DNA from: Sphaerisporangium fuscum
Lineage (GTDB): Bacteria > Actinomycetota > Actinomycetes > Streptosporangiales > Streptosporangiaceae
Length of the DNA stretch: 64,000 nt
NCBI RefSeq assembly: GCF_018531465.1
Contig: NZ_JAHDTF010000026.1
Coordinates: 1-64,000, forward strand
Direction: 5' to 3'
Part shown: piece by piece, positions 17,143-25,571 of the stretch
Numbering within the stretch: the stretch's first letter is position 1
Layout: every line of letters begins with the position of its first letter
The notes under the pieces: generated by a model
Databases searched by the model: none
Seen by the model: the letters and a program-made list of their open reading frames with translations, nothing else
Told to the model about the DNA's origin: nothing
Made by a program: the position numbers and the translations under genes

Positions 17143-18335
17143 TGAGGATCTCGCTGGTATCGGAGCACGCCAGCCCGCTGGCCGCCATAGGCGGCGTCGA
17201 CGCGGGCGGGCAGAACGTGCACGTGGCCGCGCTCGCCACCGCGCTGGCGGAGCGCGGACACGAGGTGACCGTCCACACGCGCCGTACCGACCGGCGGGAG
17301 CCGGAGCGGGTCGCCATGCGGCCCGGCGTGACCGTCGAGCACGTCCCCGCCGGCCCGCCGGTCCCCCTCCCGAAGGACGACCTGTACCCGCACATGGCGG
17401 AGTTCGCCGCCCACCTGGCGCGCGGCTGGGCGCGCCGCCGTCCGGACGTGGTGCACGGGCACTTCTGGATGAGCGGCATGGCCGCCCTGGAGGCGGCCAG
17501 GGACCTGCGCGTGCCCGTCGCGCAGACCTTCCACGCGCTCGGCGCGGTGAAGCGGCGCTGGCAGGGCCCGGCCGACACCAGCCCGCCGGAACGGGTCGCC
17601 GTCGAGCGGCGCGTCGGACGGCAGGCCGACGCCGTCATCGCCACCTGCAGCGACGAGGTCGCCGAGCTACGGGCGATGGGCGTGCCCGGCGACCACATCT
17701 TCGTCGTGCCGTGCGGCGTCGACCTGGACCTGTTCCGCCCGGACGGCCCCTCGGCGCCCCGCGGGCCGCGGGCGCGCGTCCTGGCGATCGGCCGCATGGT
17801 GGCGCGCAAGGGCCTGGACACGGTCGTCCAGGCGATCCGGCACGTCCCCGAGGCGGAACTGGTGATCGCCGGTGGCGGGCCCGACGACGCGGAGGTCCTG
17901 CGGCTGTGCGAGCTGGTGTCCGTCTACGGCCTCACCGGCCGGGTCACGTTCACCGGCAGCGTCGGCCGCACCGAGGTGCCCCAGCTCATGCGGTCCGCCG
18001 ACGTGCTGGTGACCGTCCCCTGGTACGAGCCGTTCGGCATCGTGCCGCTGGAGGCGATGGCCTGCGGCGTCCCCGTCGTCGCCTCCGCCGTCGGCGGGCA
18101 CCTCGACACGGTCGCGGGCTGCGGTCTCCTCGTGCCCCCGCGCCGGCCCCGGGCCCTCGCCCGCGCCCTGAAGGACCTGCTGGCCCGTCCCGGCCTGCGC
18201 GAAAGCCTCCGCGGTGCGGGCGCCCGCCGCGCCCGGACGCGCTACAGCTGGCCTCGCGTCGCCGCCCGGACCGAATCGGTGTACGAATCCCTGGTCTGCG
18301 GCCGGCCGGGCCGGCTCGCCGTCGCGGAAGGTTGA
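17142..18335 (+). CDS. Family 4 glycosyltransferase
   Basis: 397 residues, GT-B fold. The N-terminus MRISLVSEHASPLAAIGG then VDAGGQNVHVAALATALAERGH matches the glycine-rich acceptor loop of the sucrose-synthase/MshA-like branch of GT4. The C-terminal donor domain has FVVPCGVDLDLFRPDG, RVLAIGRMVARKGLDT and EPFGIVPLEAMACGVPVVAS with the E-x7-E pair. MshA itself is unlikely given the operon context. The start ATG shares one base with the upstream stop (TGATG). Expected to use an NDP-hexose or NDP-heptose in the cytoplasm to extend the glycan. Confidence 0.85.
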   Translation: MRISLVSEHASPLAAIGGVDAGGQNVHVAALATALAERGHEVTVHTRRTDRREPERVAMRPGVTVEHVPAGPPVPLPKDDLYPHMAEFAAHLARGWARRRPDVVHGHFWMSGMAALEAARDLRVPVAQTFHALGAVKRRWQGPADTSPPERVAVERRVGRQADAVIATCSDEVAELRAMGVPGDHIFVVPCGVDLDLFRPDGPSAPRGPRARVLAIGRMVARKGLDTVVQAIRHVPEAELVIAGGGPDDAEVLRLCELVSVYGLTGRVTFTGSVGRTEVPQLMRSADVLVTVPWYEPFGIVPLEAMACGVPVVASAVGGHLDTVAGCGLLVPPRRPRALARALKDLLARPGLRESLRGAGARRARTRYSWPRVAARTESVYESLVCGRPGRLAVAEG

Positions 18336-18337
18336 GC

Positions 18338-18889
18338 ATGCATCCCCATCTCCGTCGCCTCAGCACGGCCCTGTCGGCCGTGGACCAGGAGACCGCCAAG
18401 ATCTACGCCTGGAGCGGCAAGCTCGCCGCCGTTCTGGCCGAAGGCGGCCGGCTGCTCGCCTGCGGCAACGGCGGGTCCGCGGCCGAGGCCCAGCACCTGA
18501 CCGCCGAGCTGGTCGGGCGGTACAAGACCGACCGCCGCCCGTACGCGGCGATCCCGCTCCACGCCGACACCTCCACCCTGACGGCCATCGTGAACGACTT
18601 CGGCCCCGGGGAGCTGTACGCCCGCCAGGTGCGGGCGCACGGACGGCCGGGCGACGTCCTGATGTGCCTGTCGACAAGCGGCACCAGCCGCAACGTGCTG
18701 GCCGCCGCGGAGGCGGCGCGCGAGAGCGGCCTGACGACCTGGGCGCTCACCGGGCCGGCGCCGAACCCGCTGACCGAGGCGTGCGACGAGGCCCTGGCGG
18801 TGCCCATCGAGGACACCGCCACCGTCCAGGAGGTCCACCTCGCCGTGATCCACATGCTGTGCGACATGATCGAGGAGGCGTGCGCATGA
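18338..18889 (+). CDS. gmhA: Phosphoheptose isomerase (SIS domain)
   Basis: 183 residues, normal for GmhA. The SIS fold shows LLACGNGGSAAEAQHLTAELVGRY (about 44-67), with the family-specific His and Glu that bind zinc and catalyse the isomerisation. It then has CLSTSGTSRNVLAAAEAARE (about 109-128), which binds the phosphate, and VQEVHLAVIHMLCDMIE near the end. It converts sedoheptulose 7-phosphate to D-glycero-D-manno-heptose 7-phosphate, the entry step to NDP-heptose. ATG at 18338 comes 2 nt after the GT4 stop, and its stop overlaps hldE by 4 nt. Confidence 0.9.
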   Translation: MHPHLRRLSTALSAVDQETAKIYAWSGKLAAVLAEGGRLLACGNGGSAAEAQHLTAELVGRYKTDRRPYAAIPLHADTSTLTAIVNDFGPGELYARQVRAHGRPGDVLMCLSTSGTSRNVLAAAEAARESGLTTWALTGPAPNPLTEACDEALAVPIEDTATVQEVHLAVIHMLCDMIEEACA

Positions 18890-20397
18890 CCGCCGGGCCG
18901 ATCGTGGTCCTGGGCGACTCGTTGCTCGACGTCGACATCGAGGGCGAGGTGGAGCGGTTCTGCCCCGACGCCCCGGCTCCTGTGGTGGACGTCTCCGCCC
19001 GGCACAGCCGTCCCGGCGGCGCGGGGCTGGCGGCGCTCCTGGCCGCGCGCGACGGCGCCGAGGTCGTCCTGGTCACCGCCGTCGGGGACGACCCGGCGGG
19101 CCACCGCCTGGAAGAGCTGCTGGCGGACCACGTGGACCTCGTGCGCCTGCCGCTGCGCGGCGCCACGGTGCGCAAGACCCGGGTACGCGCCCGGGGACAG
19201 ACGATGATCCGCATCGACAGCGGCGACGGCCGCGCCGGCCCCCCGGACACCGCCGCGCACGACGGGGACGGCCGGCGCCGGCCGGCGCGCGAGCGCGTCG
19301 TCCGGGAGTTCGCGGACGAGCGCGTCGCCGCCGTGCTGCGCAAGGCCGCCGCCGTCCTGGTCTCCGACTACGGGCGGGGCGTCGCCGCGCTGCACGGGGG
19401 ACTGCTGGGCGGGCTCACCGCGCCGGTGGTCTGGGACCCGCACCCGCGCGGGGCGTCCCCCGTGCCCGGCTGTTCCCTCCTCACCCCCAGCGAGGCCGAG
19501 GCGCGGCTGCTGTGCGGCGAGCCGGACGCGGCCCCGCACCGGGCGGGCCGCCTCATGCTGCACCGGTCCGGCGCGAAGGCGGTGGCGGTCACGCTCGCCG
19601 AGCGGGGCGCCGTCCTGCTGGAAGGCGGGCCGGAGCACGCGACGCGCGGCGACGCCGACGGCCCCGGATCACCGCCGGAGGAGGAGGGCCGGGTGGTGCG
19701 GATCGCGCCGCCCGCGCCGGTGACCGGCCGCGACTCCTGCGGGGCCGGCGACAGGTTCGCCGCCGCGGCGACGCTTGCGCTGGCCGAAGGCGCCTCGGTG
19801 GAGGACGCGGTCGCCACGGCCGTCGGCCGGGCCACCGGGTTCGTCCGGCAGGGCGGCGCGGCGGCGGTCCGGCCGCCCGGTCCGGCGCGGAGCGGGACCG
19901 CGCGGCCCGTCCGGTCCATCGGGACACCGGGCGGGGAGGGGAGCCGGGAGGCGGAGGCGCTGGCCGCGGCCGTGCGCGCCACCGGGGGCAGGGTGATCAC
20001 CACCGGAGGGTGCTTCGACCTGCTCCACGCCGGCCACGTCAGCCTGCTGCGCCGCGCGCGGGCCCTCGGCGACGTGCTCATCGTGTGCCTCAACTCCGAC
20101 GACTCGGTGCGGCGCCTCAAGGGCCCCGGACGCCCGGTGGTCGCCGGAGCCGACCGCGTCGAGGTGCTGCGGGCCCTGGAGTGCGTGGACGCGGTGGCGG
20201 TGTTCGACGAGGACACCCCGTCGGCGCTGATCGACCGCCTTCGCCCGCACGTGTGGGTGAAGGGCGGCGACTACACCGGCCGCGAGATGCCGGAGGCCGC
20301 GGCCGTACGGCGGGCCGGGGGAGAGGTCGTGATCCTCTCCAGCGTCCCCGGCCGTTCCACCACCGGCCTCATCGCCGCCGCCCAGGCGGCCTCCTGA
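18886..20397 (+). CDS. hldE: Bifunctional heptose-7-phosphate kinase / heptose-1-phosphate nucleotidyltransferase
   Basis: 503 residues in two domains. Residues 1-330 form a PfkB-type kinase (IVVLGDSLLDVDIEGEVERF; HSRPGGAGLAALLAARDGAE; VLVSDYGRG; active-site DSCGAGDRFAAAA near 284). After an Ala/Gly/Pro-rich linker, residues about 360-503 form a cytidylyltransferase-like domain with TTGGCFDLLHAGHVSLLRRA (HxGH motif) and LKGPGRPVV. This is the HldE/RfaE domain order. It phosphorylates heptose 7-phosphate at C1 and, after GmhB acts, transfers a nucleotide to give NDP-heptose (ADP in Gram-negatives; the nucleotide here is untested). The kinase half has an unusual charged insertion (GPPDTAAHDGDGRRRPARE, near residue 122). 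Confidence 0.9.
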   Translation: MTAGPIVVLGDSLLDVDIEGEVERFCPDAPAPVVDVSARHSRPGGAGLAALLAARDGAEVVLVTAVGDDPAGHRLEELLADHVDLVRLPLRGATVRKTRVRARGQTMIRIDSGDGRAGPPDTAAHDGDGRRRPARERVVREFADERVAAVLRKAAAVLVSDYGRGVAALHGGLLGGLTAPVVWDPHPRGASPVPGCSLLTPSEAEARLLCGEPDAAPHRAGRLMLHRSGAKAVAVTLAERGAVLLEGGPEHATRGDADGPGSPPEEEGRVVRIAPPAPVTGRDSCGAGDRFAAAATLALAEGASVEDAVATAVGRATGFVRQGGAAAVRPPGPARSGTARPVRSIGTPGGEGSREAEALAAAVRATGGRVITTGGCFDLLHAGHVSLLRRARALGDVLIVCLNSDDSVRRLKGPGRPVVAGADRVEVLRALECVDAVAVFDEDTPSALIDRLRPHVWVKGGDYTGREMPEAAAVRRAGGEVVILSSVPGRSTTGLIAAAQAAS

Positions 20398-20439
20398 CCA
20401 CCGCCCCCGCTCACGACAAGTTCCAGGAGGAAGGACCCC

Positions 20440-21120
20440 ATGCTGGGAAACATCCTGATCACCGGAGGGGCGTCCGGGCTCGGACGCGCCGTCGCCGCCG
20501 CCGTCGCCAAGGCGGGCGGACGGCCCCTCGTGATCGACCTCGCACCCCCCGAGGACGGATTCGACCACGTCACGGCCGACCTGGCCGACCGGGCGCGGGC
20601 GGAGGCGGCCGTACGGGAACTGGCCGAACGCGCGGGCGGCCTCGACGGGGTGGTGACGGCCGCGGGCATCGACGCCTGCGGACCGCTGTCGGACGTCCCC
20701 GCCGACCGCTGGGAACGGGTCGTCCAGGTCAACCTGCTCGGCACGGCCTCCGTCGTGCGCGCCGCGCTGCCGTACCTCGAACGCTCCGGCGGCAGGGTGG
20801 TGACCTGCGCGTCCACCCTCGGGCTCCGGGCGGTCGGCGACGCGACCGCGTACTGCGCCTCGAAGTTCGGCGTCGTCGGGTTCACCCGGGCGCTCGCCGC
20901 CGAACTCGCCGGGCGTGTCGGGGTGACGCTGCTGGTGCCCGGCGGCATGGACACCCACTTCTTCGACGACCGGGACGAGAAGTACAAGCCGGGCCCCGAC
21001 GCGCGGCTCAACCAGCCCGAGGACGTGGCCGCGACCGTGGTCTTCGCCCTCGGCCGGCCCAAGGGATGCGAGATACGCGAGCTCCTGGTCGCCCACTCCA
21101 CCGAGACCTCATGGCCGTGA
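20440..21120 (+). CDS. Short-chain dehydrogenase/reductase
   Basis: 226 residues, classical SDR. It has the cofactor motif ITGGASGLGRAVA (7-19), a DLA strand end that is ambiguous between NAD and NADP, VTAAGIDACG in place of NNAG, the catalytic serine strand VVTCASTLGLRAVG, and YCASK (about 146-150) with the catalytic Tyr and Lys. AGGAGGAAGG at 20424-20433 gives a strong ribosome site. In the operon it could act on the heptose as an epimerase or ketoreductase. It is not an HldD-type extended SDR, so it is not an obvious replacement for the missing 6-epimerase. Confidence 0.83.
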   Translation: MLGNILITGGASGLGRAVAAAVAKAGGRPLVIDLAPPEDGFDHVTADLADRARAEAAVRELAERAGGLDGVVTAAGIDACGPLSDVPADRWERVVQVNLLGTASVVRAALPYLERSGGRVVTCASTLGLRAVGDATAYCASKFGVVGFTRALAAELAGRVGVTLLVPGGMDTHFFDDRDEKYKPGPDARLNQPEDVAATVVFALGRPKGCEIRELLVAHSTETSWP

Positions 21121-22076
21121 ACGACGTGCGCGTCCCCACGATGCTCGTCCTGCGGGGGCTGGGCCTGGGGGACCTGCTCGCCGGGGTGCCGGCGCTGCGC
21201 GGGCTGCGCCGGGCCCATCCCGGGCACCGGATCGTCCTGGCGACCCCCGCCTCGCTCGCCGGCCTGCTGCCGCTCATCGGGGCGGTCGACGAGCTGCTCG
21301 ACGTGCGCGGCACCGGACCCGTGCCGTACGAGGAACCCGGCATCGCGGTCAACCTGCACGGCAGCGGCCCGCAGAGCGTCGAGGCGCTCCTGCGTACCCG
21401 CCCCGCACGGCTCCTCACCCACGCTCACCCGGCGTTCCCGCAGGTCACCGGCCCGCCCTGGCCGGCCGGCGTGCACGAGGTGACCCGGTGGTGCGCCATG
21501 CTCGAGTGGTACGGCGTGCCGGCCGACCCCTCCGACATCCTCCTTCTCCCGCCCTCCACCCTTGCCGGGAGCCGGGGGCACGTGATCGTCCACCCCGGGG
21601 CGGCCTACCCGGCGCGGCGCTGGCCGCCGCGGCGGTTCGCCGAGGTGGCGGCCGAGCTGCGCGCCGCGGGCCACCGGGTGCTGGTCACGGGCGGGGCCGC
21701 TGAGCGTGATCTGGCGCTGGAGGTGGCGGCCCTGGCCGGCCTGCCCGAGGAGCAGGTGCTCGCGGGCCGGACCGACGTCGCGGGCCTGGCCGCCCTCGTG
21801 GCGGCGGCCCGGCTGGTGATCTGCGGCGACACGGGTGTGGCCCATCTGGCGACCGGGTTCGCCACGCCCTCGGTCGTGCTCTTCGGCCCGATCTCGCCCG
21901 CCCTGTGGGGTCCGCCTCCCCTCGAACGCCACGTCGCCCTGTGGGCGGGCCGCTCCGGCGACCCGCACGGCGGCACGCCCGACCCCGGCCTGCTGGAGAT
22001 CGGCGTCCCCGAGGTGCTGGACGCCGCCGCCCGGCTCCTGGCCCCCGCCCGCCGGGCGCCCACGCCCGTGAGGTGA
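21111..22076 (+). CDS. Family 9 glycosyltransferase (second heptosyltransferase-like protein)
   Basis: 321 residues. The N-terminus [29 protein letters not shown] matches the GT9 pattern, with [37 protein letters not shown] (donor region, about 157-179) and [24 protein letters not shown] (about 239-262). It is related to but distinct from the GT9 at 16114. Genes of this type are annotated as ADP-heptose synthase/heptosyltransferase in actinobacteria. ATG at 21111 overlaps the SDR gene by 10 nt; GTG at 21117, overlapping the stop, is an equally good start and would shorten it by two residues. Confidence 0.83.
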   Translation: MAVNDVRVPTMLVLRGLGLGDLLAGVPALRGLRRAHPGHRIVLATPASLAGLLPLIGAVDELLDVRGTGPVPYEEPGIAVNLHGSGPQSVEALLRTRPARLLTHAHPAFPQVTGPPWPAGVHEVTRWCAMLEWYGVPADPSDILLLPPSTLAGSRGHVIVHPGAAYPARRWPPRRFAEVAAELRAAGHRVLVTGGAAERDLALEVAALAGLPEEQVLAGRTDVAGLAALVAAARLVICGDTGVAHLATGFATPSVVLFGPISPALWGPPPLERHVALWAGRSGDPHGGTPDPGLLEIGVPEVLDAAARLLAPARRAPTPVR

Positions 22077-22126
22077 CCGCGCCCGGCCGTCCCGCAGCCA
22101 TCCGAACCACCGAAAGGAACAGACCG

Positions 22127-23098
22127 ATGAGGATCGTCGTCACCGGGGGAGCGGGTTTCCTCGGCTCCCATCTCTGCGAGCGGCTCCTGGCGCGGGGCGC
22201 CGACGTGACGTGCATGGACGACTTCCTCACCGGCTCGCCCCGCAACGTCGAGCACCTGATGGGGAACCCCGGCTTCCACGTGATCGAGTGCGACGTCACG
22301 GGGTTCGTCCACGTGCCGGGGGAGGTCGATCTCGTGCTGCACTTCGCCTCGGCCGCCTCCCCGATCGACTATCTGAGGCACCCCATCGAGACCCTGAAGG
22401 TGGGCAGTCTCGGCACGTTGCACGCCCTCGGGCTGGCGAAGGAGAAGGGCGCCCGGTTCGTCCTCGCCTCGACCAGCGAGGTGTACGGCGACCCGCTCGA
22501 ACACCCGCAGCGCGAGAGCTACTGGGGGAACGTCAACCCCGTCGGGCCGCGCAGCGTGTACGACGAGGCCAAGCGGTTCGCCGAGTCCCTCACGACGGCG
22601 TACCGCAACTCCAACGGCACCGACACCGGCATCGTGCGGATCTTCAACACCTACGGTCCCCGCATGCGCCCGCACGACGGCCGGGCGATCCCGACCTTCA
22701 TCCGCCAGGCCCTCACCGGCGAGCCCCTGACCGTGGCCGGCGACGGGCGGCAGACGCGGTCCATCTGCTACGTCGACGACACCGTGGAAGGCGTGCTGGC
22801 GCTGGCCGGGAGCGACTTCGAGGGCCCGGTGAACATCGGCAACCCCTCCGAGATGTCGATGCTGGAGCTCGCCGAGACGATCCGGGACCTGACCGGATCC
22901 TCCTCACCCATCCGCTTCGTCGACCGGCCCGCCGACGACCCGGCCGTGCGCCGTCCCGACACCTCGCTCGCCGCCGAGCGGCTCGGCTGGCACCCCCGGG
23001 TGGACCCGATCACCGGCCTGCGGCGAACGATCGAGTGGTTCACCGCCGAACTGCGGGGCGGGCGGGCGGAGGCGGACGCCGGCGGCTCCCGAGGTTGA
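22127..23098 (+). CDS. NAD-dependent sugar epimerase/decarboxylase (UDP-glucuronate decarboxylase-like)
   Basis: 323 residues, extended SDR. It begins [21 protein letters not shown] (NAD-binding GGAGFLG at 8-14), has the catalytic region [11 protein letters not shown] (about 114-124) and [11 protein letters not shown] (Tyr about 145, Lys 149), and [12 protein letters not shown]. The [14 protein letters not shown] stretch and SEVYGDP are typical of UDP-xylose synthase/UDP-glucuronate decarboxylase and related heptose- or hexose-modifying enzymes. GAAAGGAAC at 22111-22119 is the ribosome site. It is the last gene of the heptose operon; the exact NDP-sugar substrate is not determinable from the sequence. 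Confidence 0.82.
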   Translation: MRIVVTGGAGFLGSHLCERLLARGADVTCMDDFLTGSPRNVEHLMGNPGFHVIECDVTGFVHVPGEVDLVLHFASAASPIDYLRHPIETLKVGSLGTLHALGLAKEKGARFVLASTSEVYGDPLEHPQRESYWGNVNPVGPRSVYDEAKRFAESLTTAYRNSNGTDTGIVRIFNTYGPRMRPHDGRAIPTFIRQALTGEPLTVAGDGRQTRSICYVDDTVEGVLALAGSDFEGPVNIGNPSEMSMLELAETIRDLTGSSSPIRFVDRPADDPAVRRPDTSLAAERLGWHPRVDPITGLRRTIEWFTAELRGGRAEADAGGSRG

Positions 23099-23194
23099 GC
23101 CGGCGGCCCGGGGGTACCCCAGCCGCATCGGGCCCGCTGTCCGCGCAGGTCAGAGGGCTGCCGGAACATCACCACGCATCCGCTGGAGGTCATC

Positions 23195-23401
23195 ATGTCG
23201 CATCGGGAGTCCCGTCCGGACGACGAGAACGTCCCGCTCGCCGACCGCAGGGCGGGCCAGGAGGACCTCTTCGACGACGCCGACTTCGCCGGCGAGTTCA
23301 CCCCGTCACCGACCGACCCGGCGAACCAGCCTGAGCTGGACCCCGACGACAGGCGGGTGCACGGGGAGGACGAGGGATACGAGAAGCCGACCTCGGGCTG
23401 A
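23195..23401 (+). CDS. Small acidic hypothetical protein
   Basis: 68 residues, rich in Asp and Glu (DDADFAGEFTPSPTDPANQ; DPDDRRVHGEDEGYE), with no hydrophobic segment and no Cys, so probably a soluble disordered protein. A good ribosome site (GGAGG, 23185-23189) precedes the ATG, which supports translation. It sits between the heptose operon and the alcohol dehydrogenase gene, 55 nt before the latter. No family recognised. Confidence 0.55.
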   Translation: MSHRESRPDDENVPLADRRAGQEDLFDDADFAGEFTPSPTDPANQPELDPDDRRVHGEDEGYEKPTSG

Positions 23402-23456
23402 CCGTATATGCCGGGCCGGCGGGGGTAGCGGTCGAGGAATTCGAGGGAGGTAACCG

Positions 23457-24638
23457 ATGAAGGCCGTCACCTGGCACGGCAAGCGCGACGTTCGGGTCGA
23501 GGAGGTCCCCGACCCGGTGATCAAGGAACCGACCGACGCGATCATCAAGATCACCTCGACCGGCGTCTGCGGCTCCGACCTGCATCTCTACGAGGTCATG
23601 GGCCCCTTCATGGGCGAGGGCGACATCCTCGGCCACGAGCCGATGGGCGTCGTCCAGGAGGTCGGCGCCGAGGTGAAGGGCATCGCGCCCGGCGACCGCG
23701 TGGTCGTCCCGTTCAACATCAGCTGCGGCGGCTGTCACATGTGCGCGCTGAAGCTGTACGCGCAGTGCGAGACGACCCAGGTCCGCGAGCACGGCACCGG
23801 CGCCGCGCTGTTCGGCTACACGAAGCTGTACGGCGAGGTGCCGGGCGCCCAGGCGGAGTACCTCCGCGTGCCGCAGGCGCACTTCGGGCCGATCAAGGTG
23901 CCCGAGGGGCCGCCGGACGAGCGGTTCGTGTACCTGTCCGACGTGCTGCCGACCGCCTGGCAGGCCGTCGCCTTCGCCGACGTCCCGCCGGGCGGCAGCG
24001 TCACCGTCCTCGGCCTCGGCCCGATCGGGCAGATGGCGGCCCGCGTGGCGAGGTACCTCGGCCACCGGGTGATCGCGGTGGACGGCGTCGCCGCGCGCCT
24101 GCAGATGGCCCGCCGGCACGGCATCGAGGTGATCGACGCCCGGGAGGCCGGCGACGTGCCCGAGGCGGTCCGCACGCTCACCGCCGGGCGCGGCACCGAC
24201 TCGGTCATCGACGCCGTCGGCATGGAGGCCCACGGCTCGCCGGTCGCCAAGCTGGCCCACGCCGCCACGGGGCTGCTGCCCGCCGCGATGGCCGCCCCCC
24301 TGATGCGGACGGCGGGCGTCGACCGGCTCGCCGCGCTCAACCAGGCCATCGACATCGTGCGCAGGTCGGGCACCATCTCGGTCGTCGGCGTCTACGGCGG
24401 CATGGCCGACCCGATGCCGATGATGCGCATGTTCGACAAGGGCGTCACGCTGCGGATGGGGCAGGCCCACGTCAAGCGGTGGATCGACGACCTGCTCCCG
24501 CTGGTGGGCGACGACGCCGACCCGCTCGGCGTGATGGACCTGGCCACGCACCGCCTCCCGCTGGAACAGGCGCCGCACGCCTACGAGATCTTCCAGAAGA
24601 AGCAGGACGGCGCGATCAAGATCCTGCTGAACCCGTGA
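23457..24638 (+). CDS. Zinc-dependent alcohol dehydrogenase, glutathione-independent formaldehyde dehydrogenase-like
   Basis: 393 residues. It shows the medium-chain dehydrogenase pattern: catalytic-zinc ligands in TGVCGSDLHLYE (Cys about 39) and GHEPMGVVQEVG (His about 62), and the structural-zinc cysteines in ISCGGCHMCALKLYAQCE (about 85-102). The nucleotide-binding LGLGPIGQMAARVARYLGH lies near residue 184. Its length, the FVYLSDVLPTAWQAV segment and the long C-terminal part resemble the FDH-like ADH group, which includes NAD-retaining formaldehyde dehydrogenase/dismutase. A perfect GGGAGG ribosome site precedes ATG 23457. Given the formate dehydrogenase operon 1 kb away, formaldehyde oxidation to formate is an attractive but unproven role. 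Confidence 0.83.
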   Translation: MKAVTWHGKRDVRVEEVPDPVIKEPTDAIIKITSTGVCGSDLHLYEVMGPFMGEGDILGHEPMGVVQEVGAEVKGIAPGDRVVVPFNISCGGCHMCALKLYAQCETTQVREHGTGAALFGYTKLYGEVPGAQAEYLRVPQAHFGPIKVPEGPPDERFVYLSDVLPTAWQAVAFADVPPGGSVTVLGLGPIGQMAARVARYLGHRVIAVDGVAARLQMARRHGIEVIDAREAGDVPEAVRTLTAGRGTDSVIDAVGMEAHGSPVAKLAHAATGLLPAAMAAPLMRTAGVDRLAALNQAIDIVRRSGTISVVGVYGGMADPMPMMRMFDKGVTLRMGQAHVKRWIDDLLPLVGDDADPLGVMDLATHRLPLEQAPHAYEIFQKKQDGAIKILLNP

Positions 24639-24720
24639 CCCCGGCCCCCTCCAGGTGACCGGCCGCCGCGCGTACAGGCCGGACAGGACGGCCGTGCCCG
24701 CGCGGCCGGCGCCCGGGGCG

Positions 24721-25455
24721 CTAGCCGGAGATCGCGATGCGGAGGCGGCGGAAGCCGCGGCCCTTGCTCTCGATCTTGGCGACCCTGATGCGGCCGATCT
24801 GCTTGGTGGAGGCGACGTGGGTGCCGCCGTCGGCCTGCGTGTCGAGGCCCACGATGTCGATGAGACGCACCTGCTCGACCCCCTCGGGCACGAGGTTGGT
24901 CGCGGTGCGGATGATGTCGGGGATCGCGAACGCCTCCTCGCGCGGCAGCACCCGCACGTCGATGCGCCGGTCGGCGGCTATCTCGGCGTTGCAGGCCTCC
25001 TCGACGGCCTCCTTGAACCCCGGCGGCACCTCGGGCAGGTTGAAGTCCATGCGGGCGGTGAGCGGCTCCATGTTCCCGCCGGTCACCAGCGCGCCGTAGT
25101 CGCGGAACACCACCCCGCACAGCACGTGCAGGCCGGAGTGGGTGCGCATCAGCGCCGAGCGCCGCTCGTCGGCGACCGCCCCGCGCACGACCGTGCCCGG
25201 CGGCGGGACGGGGTCGCCCTCGCGCGGGATCAGCTGGAGGTCGTCGCCCTTGCGGACGCCCTCGATGCGCGTCTCCACCCCCTGCCACAGCAGGACGCCG
25301 TGATCGGCCGGCTGGCCGCCGCCGCCCGGGTAGAAGGCGGACCGGTCGACGACGATGCCCTCGGGGCCCGACTCCAGCACGACGGCCTCGAAGGAGCGCA
25401 GCTCCTGGTCGGAGAGTTCCAGCCGCCGCGTACGCCCGTGCAGGTCGAAGCTCAT
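24721..25455 (-). CDS. alaX: Alanyl-tRNA editing protein AlaX-type (free-standing editing domain)
   Basis: 244 residues, AlaX-M-like. It includes the SAFYPGGGGQPADHG loop (39-53), the zinc-binding THSGLH (H106, H110) and a DTQADGGTHV motif with the third histidine at 213. In AlaRS and most AlaX proteins that motif is CGGTH and the Cys completes the zinc site; here the Cys position is Asp209. The protein should hydrolyse Ser- or Gly-mischarged tRNA-Ala. It is convergent with the alcohol dehydrogenase gene and divergent from the formate dehydrogenase operon, with which it shares a 116-bp promoter region. Confidence 0.82.
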   Translation of the reverse strand: MSFDLHGRTRRLELSDQELRSFEAVVLESGPEGIVVDRSAFYPGGGGQPADHGVLLWQGVETRIEGVRKGDDLQLIPREGDPVPPPGTVVRGAVADERRSALMRTHSGLHVLCGVVFRDYGALVTGGNMEPLTARMDFNLPEVPPGFKEAVEEACNAEIAADRRIDVRVLPREEAFAIPDIIRTATNLVPEGVEQVRLIDIVGLDTQADGGTHVASTKQIGRIRVAKIESKGRGFRRLRIAISG

Positions 25456-25571
25456 GGCGAAAGCTTAAGGCCCGGCGGGGTGGCGCGGTCCGGGGTCGTG
25501 GGTAGCTAGGGAGGGGAGAAGCCCGCGGGGTGAAATCGGGTAGAGATTTAAAAGGCGGGCAAAGGGGACTT

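Noticed and set aside
17142-18335. MshA (mycothiol glycosyltransferase)
   Set aside because: Shares the GT4 glycine-rich loop, but its place inside the heptose operon and the absence of mycothiol neighbours argue for a glycan role.
24639-24720. Bidirectional terminator between the ADH and alaX genes
   Set aside because: GC-rich inverted segments exist, but with a long loop and no T-run; ordinary base composition could give this.
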